This document shows positions 15,961 through 24,144 of a stretch of DNA of 64,000 nucleotides, piece by piece. Origin of the DNA: Nitratireductor aestuarii (lineage in GTDB: Bacteria; Pseudomonadota; Alphaproteobacteria; Rhizobiales; Rhizobiaceae); the NCBI RefSeq assembly GCF_014641695.1, contig NZ_BMIF01000009.1, positions 1 through 64,000 on the forward strand, read 5' to 3'. Every line of letters starts with the position of its first letter. The stretch's first letter is position 1. The position numbers and the translations under genes are program-made. The notes below the pieces were generated by a model that saw only the letters and a program-made list of their open reading frames with translations, had not been told where the DNA came from and ran no database searches.

Positions 15961-16566
15961 AGTGATCTTCGCCTTGACGAAGACATCGTAGCGCGTGGTC
16001 TTGCCGAGTATCTGATGCGATGGCTTGCGAATGCCCTGCATCGGTTCGGCTCGCAATGGCCACTTCAGCACCACGCGGTTTTCGGCGGTCTCCATCGCCA
16101 CTTGCATCAGCTTTTCGGCGTCGGGATCGGTGCCGACGATCTCACGAACCTGGCGCATCTGCTTCTTGACCAGCGCGGTTGATCCCCGTGGCGGATGCAT
16201 GGGATCGACGTATACCACATGCGGCTTCAGCTCGGGCAGAAGCTCGCAGGAGTCACCGTGAAGCAGCGTCATGCGCGCGACGGTTTCGGCGAAGAGCCCG
16301 CCTTCGGCTGCTGCGCGCGTCAGACCGTCCGCCAGAAGGTCGTGCATCTGCTTCGAGCGCTCGATCAAGGTGACCTTTGCGCCCAGCGAGGCCAGCAGGA
16401 ACGCGTCGCGTCCGAGGCCGGCTGTCGCATCGACGATGTTGAGCGCCATGCCCGGTTTCAGCCCAACGGCTCTCGCCAGGGAATGACCCTGACCCTCGCT
16501 GCGGCGGACCCGATAGCCGAAGGCGCCATTGACGAAATCAACGATCAGGTCGTTTTCTAGCGTCAT
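15958..16566 (-). CDS. rsmJ: 16S rRNA m2G1516 methyltransferase RsmJ
   Basis: This is a 202-residue class I SAM-dependent methyltransferase. The SAM site is VDATAGLGRDAFLLASLGA (about residues 45-63), followed by LIERS, and the catalytic-type motif is VVYVDPMHPPRG (about 117-128). These match RsmJ (YhiQ), which methylates G1516 of 16S rRNA. The length is slightly short compared with E. coli (about 250), with a reduced N-terminus. The rluA gene lies just upstream on the same strand, so the pair is probably co-transcribed. Confidence 0.85.
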   Translation of the reverse strand: MTLENDLIVDFVNGAFGYRVRRSEGQGHSLARAVGLKPGMALNIVDATAGLGRDAFLLASLGAKVTLIERSKQMHDLLADGLTRAAAEGGLFAETVARMTLLHGDSCELLPELKPHVVYVDPMHPPRGSTALVKKQMRQVREIVGTDPDAEKLMQVAMETAENRVVLKWPLRAEPMQGIRKPSHQILGKTTRYDVFVKAKIT

Positions 16567-16573
16567 CTCGTTC

Positions 16574-17242
16574 TCAAAAAGGGCAGGGGACGATGAACTT
16601 TGCAGCTCGCCCGTCCGGATAGCGGAAGCTCAGTTCCTCGGCGTGGAGCAAAAGGCGGTCGGCGGCATGCAGTGCCGGTCCCTCCGCATAGAACTCGTCG
16701 CCTAGGATAACATGCCCGATCGCCTTCATATGCACGCGCAACTGGTGGGTGCGTCCTGTCAGCGGAAAGAGGCGCAGCCGCGTGGTGTTTTCACCATATT
16801 CGAGCACGTGCCAGCGCGTTTGCGCCGGCTTGCCATGTCCATGATCGACGCGGTGGCGGGGCTTGTTGTCGGGATCGATGGCCAGAGGAAGGTCGATCAA
16901 CCCTTCGCCATCAGACACCTTTCCCCAGACAACTGCGACATAGGATTTCTCGGTGGTCCGCGCCTCGAACTGAGCCGCGATCTTTGCATGAGCCTTGCGG
17001 TTCAGCGACATGAGAACCAAACCGGACGTATCCTTGTCCAGACGGTTGATCATCTGGGCCTGCGGAAATTGCTCTTGAACCCTGGTCGCCAGGCTGTCCC
17101 GCAGGGCAGGGTGACGACCGGGTACGGAGAGCAGCCCGCTGGGTTTGTCCAGCACCAGAAAATCCTCGTCACGATGGACAATCGAGACGTAAGGATCAAG
17201 CGGTGGATGGTAGACCGGAAACTCGGATAAGGCGTCGCTCAT
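16574..17242 (-). CDS. rluA: RluA-family pseudouridine synthase
   Basis: This 222-residue enzyme isomerises uridine in rRNA and/or tRNA. The catalytic motif INRLDKDTSGLVLM with its Asp lies at about residues 66-79; LFPLTGRTHQLRVHMKAIGH near 155-175 is the second family signature. There is no S4 domain, as in RluA itself, which modifies 23S U746 and tRNA U32. I prefer the ATG at 17242 since GGGGAG lies just upstream; an ATG four codons earlier is also in frame. The stop is 7 bp from the rsmJ start. Confidence 0.88.
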   Translation of the reverse strand: MSDALSEFPVYHPPLDPYVSIVHRDEDFLVLDKPSGLLSVPGRHPALRDSLATRVQEQFPQAQMINRLDKDTSGLVLMSLNRKAHAKIAAQFEARTTEKSYVAVVWGKVSDGEGLIDLPLAIDPDNKPRHRVDHGHGKPAQTRWHVLEYGENTTRLRLFPLTGRTHQLRVHMKAIGHVILGDEFYAEGPALHAADRLLLHAEELSFRYPDGRAAKFIVPCPF

Positions 17243-17315
17243 GTCGCTCCCCATACATCGTTTGCCTGGCGCGGGGAAGTGTCAGGGGTCTTACCGGAGC
17301 TTCCTGCTGGCGACA

Positions 17316-17346
17316 CAAAAAGCGGCCGGACGTGGTCCAGCCGCTT
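17316..17346 (-). terminator. Intrinsic terminator of the iron ABC operon
   Basis: Read on the minus strand it has a 12-bp stem (AAGCGGCTGGAC / GTCCGGCCGCTT, one G-T pair) with a 3-base loop, followed by TTTT. It lies 24 bases after the last gene of the fbp-type operon and separates it from rluA. Confidence 0.9.
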
Positions 17347-17369
17347 TCGAGATCCCGTTTGGGAAAGGA

Positions 17370-18431
17370 TTAGCTCAGCGCGTGCAGGGCCGCGCGTGAG
17401 GGCGTGGCGAAGACGCGGGAGCCCGGCTGGAAGAGGCCGGATTCGCCTGGGTTGGGTGAATCCACCAGCCATTCGCCGACGCCGTCCACTTCGATCAGGT
17501 ATTCCGCAATGTTGCCAAGGAACATTGCGCGCTTGACGGTTGCGGGGAAGTCGCCACCCTGATCCGAGAGTGCAATGGCCTCTGGCCGCAGGACAACGGT
17601 CAGCTGGTCGCCGGCATTCGCCTGATTGACGTAGGGAACTGGTACGCCGGCGACGTCGATTGTCTGACCGTCGCGGACGGTGGCGTTCAGGAAGTTCGCC
17701 TTGCCGATGAACTCTGCAACGAAGCGGGTTGCCGGATGGGCATAGACTTCGCGCGGGGTGCCGATCTGCTCGATCACACCGCTGTTCATGACCACTATGC
17801 GGTCGGAGATGCTCATCGCCTCGATCTGGTCGTGTGTCACGTAGAGCGTCGTGATGCCAAGGCGCTGCTGCAGCTCACGGATCTCGACGCGCATCTGGTC
17901 GCGCAGCTTGGCGTCGAGGTTCGACAGCGGTTCGTCGAAGAGCAGGACGCGCGGTTCCATGATGATGGCGCGGGCAAGCGCCACGCGCTGCTGCTGGCCG
18001 CCCGACAGCTGGTTCGGCGAACGCGTTGCCATATGGGTCAGGCCGCTGATTGCAAGCACGCGATCGGCGCGCTTCTTGATCTCGTCGGCAGAAAGCTTCT
18101 TCAGGCGCAGGCCGAAGACGACGTTCTCGTAGACCGAGAGATGCGGGAAGATAGCGTAGGACTGGAACACCATCGCCGCGTCGCGGCGGTTCGGCGCGAC
18201 CTCGTTCATGCGGCGGTCGCCGAACAGGATGTCGCCGGAGGTGGGTTCCTCGAAGCCCGCAACCATGCGCAGGAGGGTAGTCTTGCCGCAGCCCGAAGGA
18301 CCAAGCAGGGTGACGAGTTCGCCAGGCTTGACCTCGAGATTGGCGCTGCGGACGGCGAAAACGCTCTGGCCGGGAGAGTCCGGGCTGTCGAAACGCTTGA
18401 CGAGGTTACGGATGTGTACGGCTTCAGCCAT
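17370..18431 (-). CDS. fbpC: Ferric-iron-type ABC transporter, ATP-binding protein
   Basis: This is a 353-residue ATPase. Walker A is GPSGCGKTT (about 44-52), the signature is LSGGQQQRVALARAI and Walker B is VLLFDEPLSNLD; a TOBE domain occupies the C-terminal third. It powers import by the permease encoded directly upstream, whose stop overlaps its start by one base (TAATG). The family covers Fe3+, spermidine/putrescine and thiamine importers; the iron call rests on the two partner genes. Last gene of a three-gene operon. Confidence 0.85.
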   Translation of the reverse strand: MAEAVHIRNLVKRFDSPDSPGQSVFAVRSANLEVKPGELVTLLGPSGCGKTTLLRMVAGFEEPTSGDILFGDRRMNEVAPNRRDAAMVFQSYAIFPHLSVYENVVFGLRLKKLSADEIKKRADRVLAISGLTHMATRSPNQLSGGQQQRVALARAIIMEPRVLLFDEPLSNLDAKLRDQMRVEIRELQQRLGITTLYVTHDQIEAMSISDRIVVMNSGVIEQIGTPREVYAHPATRFVAEFIGKANFLNATVRDGQTIDVAGVPVPYVNQANAGDQLTVVLRPEAIALSDQGGDFPATVKRAMFLGNIAEYLIEVDGVGEWLVDSPNPGESGLFQPGSRVFATPSRAALHALS

Positions 18432-20104
18432 TAGAATCTCACCATATTCATGTGCCGGGTCATGCGGACAACGATGGCGTTGATGATGATGATGGCGACC
18501 AGCACAAGCGCGATCACCACTACGGAATAAGCGGCAGCGACGCCAAGGCGGCCCGAGCCGACCTGGTTCAGGATCTGCACCGTCATCAGGTTCCAGTTCG
18601 CCGAGACGAGGAAGATCGCAGCGCTGATCGCCGTCATGGCACGCACGAACGCATAGACCAGAGCGGAGAAGAAGGCCGGAGCGATCAGCGGCAGCGTAAC
18701 CTTGCGGAAGGTCGTCAACGCGCTGGCGCCAAGGTTCTGGGCGGCTTCTTCGATGGACGGATCGATCTGGCGCAGCACCGCGATGCCCGACTGGATGCCC
18801 ACCGGAACGTAGCGGAAGACAAAGCAGAGGACGAGGATCGTCAGCGTGCCCGTGAGAATGAGCGGCTGCTGATTGAAGGCAAGCACGTAGCCGATGCCGA
18901 CGACGGTTCCCGGAACGGCGAAGGAGAGGATCGAGCCGAACTCCAGAGCGCTCTTGCCCGGGAAGGTTCGCCGTACGACCAGAAACGCCACCAGCATGCC
19001 GAAGATACCGCTGATCGGGGTCGTGATGATGGCGATGAGCAGCGTGTCCTTCACCGTGTCAAAGCCAACGTTGAAGACATAGGCGAAGTGGTTCAGCGTC
19101 GGGGTGTAGTTGAAGCCCCAGACCTGGGTGAACGCACCGACGAAGATGACGCCATAGAACAGGATCACGATTGCCGAGAAGAGCAGCACAAGGCCGTAGA
19201 GGAACGACTTGACCGGTCCGCTCACGACCTTCGAGGTGGAGGCGGTCGGCTTGCCGGTGACGGTCACATACTGACGCTTGGCGATCCAGTAGCGCTGGAT
19301 GGCGAAGGCCGTGATTGACGGCAGAAGCAGGATGACCGAGAGCATCGCGCCACGGGGCAGGTTGAAGGAGCCGGTGATCTCCAGATAGGCCTGCGGGGCG
19401 AGCATCGGGAAGGCAGCGCCAGCCAGAACCAGCGGATTGCCGAAGTCGGCCATGGATTCGATGAAGACGACCAGGAAGGCGCTGGCGACACCCGGCAGGG
19501 AAAGCGGGAAGGTTACTTTCCGGAAGACCTGCCAGCGGGAAGCGCCGATGTTGAGCGCTGCGTCCTCAAGCGTCGGGCTGATCGAGGCGAGAACGCCGCG
19601 CAGCGAAAGATAGGCGATGGGCGCAAAGGTGAAGATCTGCGACCAGACAACGCCATGGAAACCGTAGATGCTGAAGTCCATCAGGCCCAGCAGCTGGCGG
19701 GTGATAAGCCCGTTGTTTCCGAACAGGAAAACGATCGACACCGCCGAAACGAACGGCGGTGAGATGATCGGCACGATCATCAGATAGTGCAGCAGGCGCT
19801 TACCCGGCACGTCGAGCCGGGTCAGCACGAAGGCTGCAATATAGCCGATGATCACGCCGATAAAGCCGACCAGGGCTCCGACGGAAAGGCTGTTCCACAG
19901 CGCATTCCGATAGAGCCGCCGCTCACCGATGAGCGCGTAATTGGCCAATGTCCATTGGCTGCGGTCCTGAAGGCTGGCCAGGAAGACCATGGCCAGCGGA
20001 TAGACGACGAAGATCAGGATCGCAGCGAAAATGACCACGACCAGCGCGAGCAGGATGGGGTCACGCGCTAAAACGCGGATCTGTGAGCGAGCGGTGGCAA
20101 ACAC
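18431..20104 (-). CDS. fbpB: Ferric-iron-type ABC transporter, fused permease
   Basis: This is a 557-residue membrane protein with two complete binding-protein-dependent transport domains in one chain, as in FbpB/AfuB. Each half has the EAA-type loop: EDAALNIGASRWQVFRKVTF near residue 180 and EEAAQNLGASALTTFRKVTL near 455. About twelve membrane helices are expected. It forms the channel for the periplasmic protein encoded upstream and is driven by the downstream ATPase. A gap of 19 bp separates it from the binding protein gene. Confidence 0.88.
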   Translation of the reverse strand: MFATARSQIRVLARDPILLALVVVIFAAILIFVVYPLAMVFLASLQDRSQWTLANYALIGERRLYRNALWNSLSVGALVGFIGVIIGYIAAFVLTRLDVPGKRLLHYLMIVPIISPPFVSAVSIVFLFGNNGLITRQLLGLMDFSIYGFHGVVWSQIFTFAPIAYLSLRGVLASISPTLEDAALNIGASRWQVFRKVTFPLSLPGVASAFLVVFIESMADFGNPLVLAGAAFPMLAPQAYLEITGSFNLPRGAMLSVILLLPSITAFAIQRYWIAKRQYVTVTGKPTASTSKVVSGPVKSFLYGLVLLFSAIVILFYGVIFVGAFTQVWGFNYTPTLNHFAYVFNVGFDTVKDTLLIAIITTPISGIFGMLVAFLVVRRTFPGKSALEFGSILSFAVPGTVVGIGYVLAFNQQPLILTGTLTILVLCFVFRYVPVGIQSGIAVLRQIDPSIEEAAQNLGASALTTFRKVTLPLIAPAFFSALVYAFVRAMTAISAAIFLVSANWNLMTVQILNQVGSGRLGVAAAYSVVVIALVLVAIIIINAIVVRMTRHMNMVRF

Positions 20105-20123
20105 GGGATACTACCGATGTTAT

Positions 20124-21110
20124 TTACTGGCCTAGGACCTCATCAACCCAACGGTCAACAAGACGCTGGCGGTTGTCTGAAGCGAAAGAAGGATCGTAGG
20201 AAACGAGCTTGATGTCTTTAAGCGTAGGAATACCTTCGCCAGCGCTTACATCCGAACGGATCGGAAGGAAATAGGTCTTGGCTGCGGCAAGTTGCTCCTG
20301 ACCTTCGGCGGAAGTCATCCAGTCGACAAGCTTCTTGGCGTCGTCGAGGTTGTTTGCGCCCTTGAGGATCGACATGGCGGCGACCTCATAGCCCACGCCT
20401 TCCGACGGGAACACGACCTTGACGGGGAAGCCTTCGTCCACAAGCTTCAGGAAGCCCGGAGAGAACTGGAGAGCGATCGGCGTTTCGCCAACACCCAATG
20501 CGCCGGACGGTGCGGTACCGCTCTGCGTGTAGGTCTGGATGTTCGGGTTCAGAGCCTTCATGTATTCAAAGGCTGCGTCCTCGCCCCAGAGCTGGGTGAG
20601 TGTGAGGATCACGGCATAGGCAGTGCCCGAAGACTGGGGCGACGGCATCTGGATGAGGCCCTTGTAGGCTTCATTCTTCAGGTCTTCCCAGGAGGCAGGC
20701 ACCGGTGCGCCACGGCTTTCCAGCAGGTCCGTGCGGACGCCGAGAGCCAGCGGGTTGGTGTAGATCGCGTGCCAGTTGCCGTTGGCATCCTTGAATTCGT
20801 CGGTCAGGTCGCCAGCGTTTGCGGAGACGTAGGGCTCAACGAGACCGCGTTCAGCGGCAAGGATGTGGTTCTCGCTCGGTGCGCCGAACCACACGTCGGC
20901 CTGCGGGCGGTTGGCTTCCGCTTCGATACGCGACATGGCCGGGCCGGAAGACAGGAAGACCATGTCCACCTTGACCCCGGTGGATTCGGTGAAGGCCTTG
21001 AGGATAGCCGAGGCATTCTCTTCATCAACACTGGTATAAACGGTAAGCGCCTGTGCGGAGCCGACCATCATGAGCATGCCGGTCACGGCGGCAAGAAGTT
21101 TCGTTTTCAT
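20124..21110 (-). CDS. fbpA: Periplasmic iron-type ABC substrate-binding protein
   Basis: This is a 328-residue protein with a signal peptide (MKTKLLAAVTGMLMMVGSAQA, cleaved near residue 21; shown whole but short). The mature start LTVYTSVDEENASAILKAF is typical of FbpA/AfuA/PotD-like ferric-binding proteins, and SGTAPSGALGVGETPIALQF and the C-terminal VDRWVDEVLGQ fit the family. The ATG at 21110 follows GGAGGG by four bases; an upstream in-frame start would spoil the signal peptide. The substrate could also be a phosphonate or other anion; iron is the usual one. Confidence 0.82.
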   Translation of the reverse strand: MKTKLLAAVTGMLMMVGSAQALTVYTSVDEENASAILKAFTESTGVKVDMVFLSSGPAMSRIEAEANRPQADVWFGAPSENHILAAERGLVEPYVSANAGDLTDEFKDANGNWHAIYTNPLALGVRTDLLESRGAPVPASWEDLKNEAYKGLIQMPSPQSSGTAYAVILTLTQLWGEDAAFEYMKALNPNIQTYTQSGTAPSGALGVGETPIALQFSPGFLKLVDEGFPVKVVFPSEGVGYEVAAMSILKGANNLDDAKKLVDWMTSAEGQEQLAAAKTYFLPIRSDVSAGEGIPTLKDIKLVSYDPSFASDNRQRLVDRWVDEVLGQ

Positions 21111-21480
21111 CGTTCCCTCCGAATACGCGGCATAAGTGCCGCATTTTTCGTGATCCATAAGCTATTCCAGCGGGATAGGCGCGGTCAACGAAATCACTCC
21201 CGAGGCAAGAAGACGAAGCTGAACGGTTATGGAGCCTCCGATTTCTCGGTAGATCTAGCGCTGCAGGGGTTTCAATGCCTTGAAAGCTGCGGTTTCGCGG
21301 CACTCATCTCCGTCCATGGCGCGCGAAATAGCTCGCTTGTTGACCGGGCCATGAGGGAGCGTGTTCTCAACAACAATTATGACGCATGTAGTTAGCGCGA
21401 TATGCTTTCCAGAGCAGAGACGCGACCTAAGTGATGCAGAGACAAGGGCGGGTGCAGCCGCGTGTTCAAGGGAGAGAAGG
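21111..21480. other. Divergent intergenic region, fbpA / GFA gene
   Basis: This 370-base region separates two divergent genes and must hold both promoters. I looked for a Fur/Irr-type iron box upstream of fbpA and saw none that I would call. A short inverted repeat TTTCA-N5-TTGAAA near 21269-21285 is the only visible symmetry. No gene is evident. Confidence 0.35.
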
Positions 21481-21879
21481 ATGGAGAGGGTCACCGGAAG
21501 CTGTCTGTGCGGTGCTGTTCGGCTCGAGGCCCAGGGGCAGCCCTATCGCGTCGGCGTCTGTCATTGCTTCGACTGCCGCAAGCATCATGGAGCGCTTTTT
21601 CATGCGTCTGCGATATTTTCTGCGGAGGCGGTGACGGTTCAAGGTGAGACGCGAGATTACGAGGGCAGGTATTTCTGCCCGCGCTGCGGGTCTTCAGTGT
21701 TCGGGCGATCGGACGACGAGGTGGAGGTCAATCTGGGTGCTCTCGATGAGATCGATCAGTTTGTACCGACCTACGAACTCTGGACCATCCGCCGCGAGTC
21801 ATGGCTGCCGGAGTTTCCGCACATGAAGCGTTATGAACGTGATCGCACGGGCGAGAGCAGGTACGAAGGGGGCGTCTGA
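21481..21879 (+). CDS. GFA family (glutathione-dependent formaldehyde-activating-like) protein
   Basis: This is a 132-residue zinc protein. The Cys pattern is complete: SCLCGAV at the N-terminus, VCHCFDCRKHHGA around residue 30 and YFCPRCGSSVFGR near 65. The family is named for Gfa/CENP-V, but most members have unknown substrates. The ATG at 21481 is preceded by AAGGGAGAGAAGG. A single gene; a riboswitch-controlled exporter follows. Confidence 0.9.
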   Translation: MERVTGSCLCGAVRLEAQGQPYRVGVCHCFDCRKHHGALFHASAIFSAEAVTVQGETRDYEGRYFCPRCGSSVFGRSDDEVEVNLGALDEIDQFVPTYELWTIRRESWLPEFPHMKRYERDRTGESRYEGGV

Positions 21880-21924
21880 CGCGCCACACTTGCCTGTCAG
21901 GCTGGAGAATCTTATATGAGAGTC

Positions 21925-21992
21925 GGGGTGGACGACCACTCCCCAACAATTCCCACGAATTGCATTTGGATGACCAATCCGGGACGACCCGG
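21925..21992 (+). promoter_or_regulatory. Guanidine-II (mini-ykkC) riboswitch
   Basis: Two hairpins each close on an ACGA tetraloop: GGGGTGG-ACGA-CCACTCC at 21925-21942 and CCGGG-ACGA-CCCGG at 21979-21992, with a 36-base linker. Paired stems with ACGR loops define the guanidine-II class. The AAGGAGG ribosome site of the SMR exporter starts eight bases after the second hairpin, which fits translational control: guanidinium-induced loop kissing would leave the ribosome site free. Known biology of the class plus the downstream gene make this call strong. Confidence 0.92.
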
Positions 21993-22013
21993 CTTCAAAA
22001 AGGAGGCCGAGGC

Positions 22014-22334
22014 GTGGCCTGGTTGATACTGTTTGTTGCTGGCTTGCTTGAGGTTATCTGGGCCTTTTCGATGAAAAAGTCGGAAGGGTTCTCGCTGCTT
22101 TGGCCGAGCGTGATCACGATTGTCGCCATGGCAGGCAGCGTCTGGCTGCTTGCCATCTCGATGAAGAGCATTCCGCTCGGAACTGCCTACACGATCTGGA
22201 CCGGCATAGGCGCTGTCGGTGCGTTTCTCGTCGGCATCGCCGTGCTGGGCGAGGCCGCGTCGCCAATGCGCTGGCTTGCGGCCGCTCTGATCGTCTCCGG
22301 CCTCATTCTCATGAAGATGTCCAGCACGAGCTGA
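22014..22334 (+). CDS. gdx: Guanidinium exporter, SMR family (Gdx/SugE)
   Basis: This is a 106-residue protein with four membrane helices starting (GTG)AWLILFVAGLLEVIWAFSMK. The SugE/Gdx features are the Glu in the first helix (GLLEVIWA, equivalent to the central Glu of SMR exporters), PLGTAYTIWTGIGAVG in the third and a short end. The GTG at 22014 is seven bases after AGGAGG. It works as a dual-topology dimer exchanging guanidinium for protons. The guanidine-II riboswitch immediately upstream supports this substrate over general quaternary ammonium. Confidence 0.93.
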   Translation: MAWLILFVAGLLEVIWAFSMKKSEGFSLLWPSVITIVAMAGSVWLLAISMKSIPLGTAYTIWTGIGAVGAFLVGIAVLGEAASPMRWLAAALIVSGLILMKMSSTS

Positions 22335-22383
22335 GTGAGTGGATTGACTTCGTACCGTTCATTGGCAATTGTACCGTCACATA

Positions 22384-22471
22384 ACAGGGGTGCTCCTAGC
22401 GGGGCTGAGATGCGCGGGTACGCGCGAACTCTTCAGAGCTGATCCGGATAATGCCGGCGGAGCGAGGCAGT
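22384..22471 (+). promoter_or_regulatory. TPP (thi-box) riboswitch
   Basis: The aptamer has all conserved blocks in order: GGGGTGC (22387-22393), CTGAGATG (22405-22412), a small variable hairpin CGCG-GGTA-CGCG, then CTGATCCGGATAATGCCGGC and GGAGCGA (22439-22465). This is the consensus of thiamine pyrophosphate riboswitches. It precedes the ABC transporter/LLM oxidoreductase operon by about 180 bases. In this leader a long hairpin (GTCGGGA 22563-22569 with TCCCGAC 22613-22619) lies close to the first ribosome site and could be part of the expression platform. Confidence 0.94.
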
Positions 22472-22652
22472 GATGACTTTTCGGCACAGTAGTGCACACG
22501 CGTCCAACACGGTTTGGACTTCCTCATCAAAGCAGACTGGGTGCAGCCGTTCCGCCTGATCCGTCGGGAGACTGACATCGCGTGTCGCGAGCTGGCCGCC
22601 AGGCGGCTCAATCCCGACACACGACCTCCATTCACTTTGCTGCAGGAAGTTT
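22472..22652 (+). promoter_or_regulatory. Expression platform/leader of the TPP-controlled operon
   Basis: This is untranslated leader between aptamer and permease. It contains GTCCAA-N6-TTGGAC (22502-22519) and the larger GTCGGGA...TCCCGAC hairpin ending 33 bases before the GTG start. I see no clear T-rich terminator, so control of translation initiation is more likely than attenuation. No gene is evident. Confidence 0.5.
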
Positions 22653-23417
22653 GTGTTGTTGCGTTCCAATGCCCTCGCCATTCTCGTCATGCTGGCACTG
22701 CTTCTTCTTTGGGAAGCCTATTGCCGGATGAGCGGGGTCACGCCGCTGGTCCTGCCGGCACCGAGCGACGTCTTACGAAGTCTCTATCTGAACGCGCATG
22801 AGATCTCCGGACATGCACTTGCCACCATCGGTGTAGCAGCGCTGGGGTTCAGCATGTCCGTCACCTTTGCTTTCCTGACCTCGATCGCGCTCCACTTCAC
22901 GCCAACGCTGGAGCGGGCGTTCATCCCCGTCTTTGTGGTGAGCCAGACGATCCCGCTGGTGGCGCTCGCTCCACTGATGATCCTCTGGTTCGGCTTCGGT
23001 GTGCTGCCGAAGATGCTGCTGGTCATCCTCGTGACGTTCTTCCCGATCCTGCTCAGTCTGCTTTCCGGTTATCGACAGGCGCCGAGGGACTTCCTTGATC
23101 TCATGGCTTCCATGGGGGCAGGGCGGCTGCAGCGTTTTCGCCGGGTGACCCTGCCTTCGGCGAGGCCGGCGTTCTTCGCTGGGCTGCGGATCTCGGCCAC
23201 CTACGCGATCGTCGCCACCATCTTCGCGGAATATGCGGGAGCCCGGTCGGGGATCGGCATCTACATCCTGCAGGCCAAGAACAATTTTCGCGCGGATCTC
23301 GTGCTGTCAGCTGTGGTCGTGTCAGCCGTGCTGACGCTGGCGCTGCTGGGTTTCCTGCGGCTCATCGAATGGTGGACTGATCCTGAAACGCGGAGGCGGC
23401 GTCATGCTCCGGCTTGA
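22653..23417 (+). CDS. thiX: Thiamine-precursor-type ABC transporter, permease
   Basis: This is a 254-residue inner-membrane protein of the nitrate/taurine/ThiX permease class with about six helices. The EAA loop reads DLMASMGAGRLQRFRRVTLP near residue 150. The start is a GTG at 22653 with CAGGAAG upstream. TPP-riboswitch control and the ThiY-like binding protein two genes on indicate transport of the pyrimidine HMP or a related thiamine breakdown product. The stop overlaps the ATPase start by 14 bases. Confidence 0.85.
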   Translation: MLLRSNALAILVMLALLLLWEAYCRMSGVTPLVLPAPSDVLRSLYLNAHEISGHALATIGVAALGFSMSVTFAFLTSIALHFTPTLERAFIPVFVVSQTIPLVALAPLMILWFGFGVLPKMLLVILVTFFPILLSLLSGYRQAPRDFLDLMASMGAGRLQRFRRVTLPSARPAFFAGLRISATYAIVATIFAEYAGARSGIGIYILQAKNNFRADLVLSAVVVSAVLTLALLGFLRLIEWWTDPETRRRRHAPA

Positions 23418-24144
23418 GGATCTCGAAGTCCGCGTGGCAGATACGCTGCTGCTCGGACCGATCTCGCTCGAATTGCGCGAGAACCAAGTCACCTGCCTCA
23501 TCGGCCCGTCCGGCTGCGGCAAGACCTCGGTCATCAAGTGGATGGCGGGCATCCTGCCGCCCGAAATGAAGGCCAGTGGTACGCTGACGCTCGATGGCAC
23601 GCCGGTTGAGAGGCACGACCGGTTTCTCTCCTATCAGCCGCAGAGCGATGCGCTGTTTCCGTGGCTCACCATTGGCGAGAACGTCTGCCTCGGGCTCGAA
23701 GTTGCGGGCATGTCGCGCGGGGAAGCCTGGGCGAAGGCCGCACCGCTATTCGAGCCATTCGGGCTCAAGGGCACGGAGCATCTTTTCCCGCGACAGCTTT
23801 CAGGCGGCATGCGCCAGCGGGCGGCGTTCCTGCGCACCATCGTGCAGGACAGCCGCTACATCCTGCTCGATGAACCTTTTTCGGCGCTCGATGCCGTCAC
23901 GAAAATCCGCATGCAGGAATGGCTGGTGTCGCGGCTGGAGGCCGATCCCCGCGGCGTCCTGATGGTGACGCACGACCTGCATGAGGCAAGCAGGATTGCC
24001 GACAGGCTGCTCGTCATGAGCTCGCGCCCAGGCCGCATCATGGCCGACCTGCCCATCAACCTTCCACGCGGCCAGCGCAGCGAGACCGCACTGGCCGACC
24101 TGCGAGAACACTTGAAAACATTGCTACTGGAGGACGAAACATGA
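23404..24144 (+). CDS. thiZ: Thiamine-precursor-type ABC transporter, ATPase
   Basis: This is a 246-residue ABC ATPase. Walker A is GPSGCGKTS (about 36-44), a Q-loop SYQPQSDALFPWLTI follows, the signature is QLSGGMRQRAAFLRT and Walker B is YILLDEPFSALD. It pairs with the ThiX-type permease. It overlaps genes on both sides (14 bases before, 4 after), so all are translationally coupled. Confidence 0.88.
   Translation: MLRLEDLEVRVADTLLLGPISLELRENQVTCLIGPSGCGKTSVIKWMAGILPPEMKASGTLTLDGTPVERHDRFLSYQPQSDALFPWLTIGENVCLGLEVAGMSRGEAWAKAAPLFEPFGLKGTEHLFPRQLSGGMRQRAAFLRTIVQDSRYILLDEPFSALDAVTKIRMQEWLVSRLEADPRGVLMVTHDLHEASRIADRLLVMSSRPGRIMADLPINLPRGQRSETALADLREHLKTLLLEDET

Noticed and set aside
21111-21480. 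Iron-responsive (Fur/Irr) operator upstream of the iron ABC operon
   Set aside because: No convincing box was visible, so regulation by iron is not claimed.
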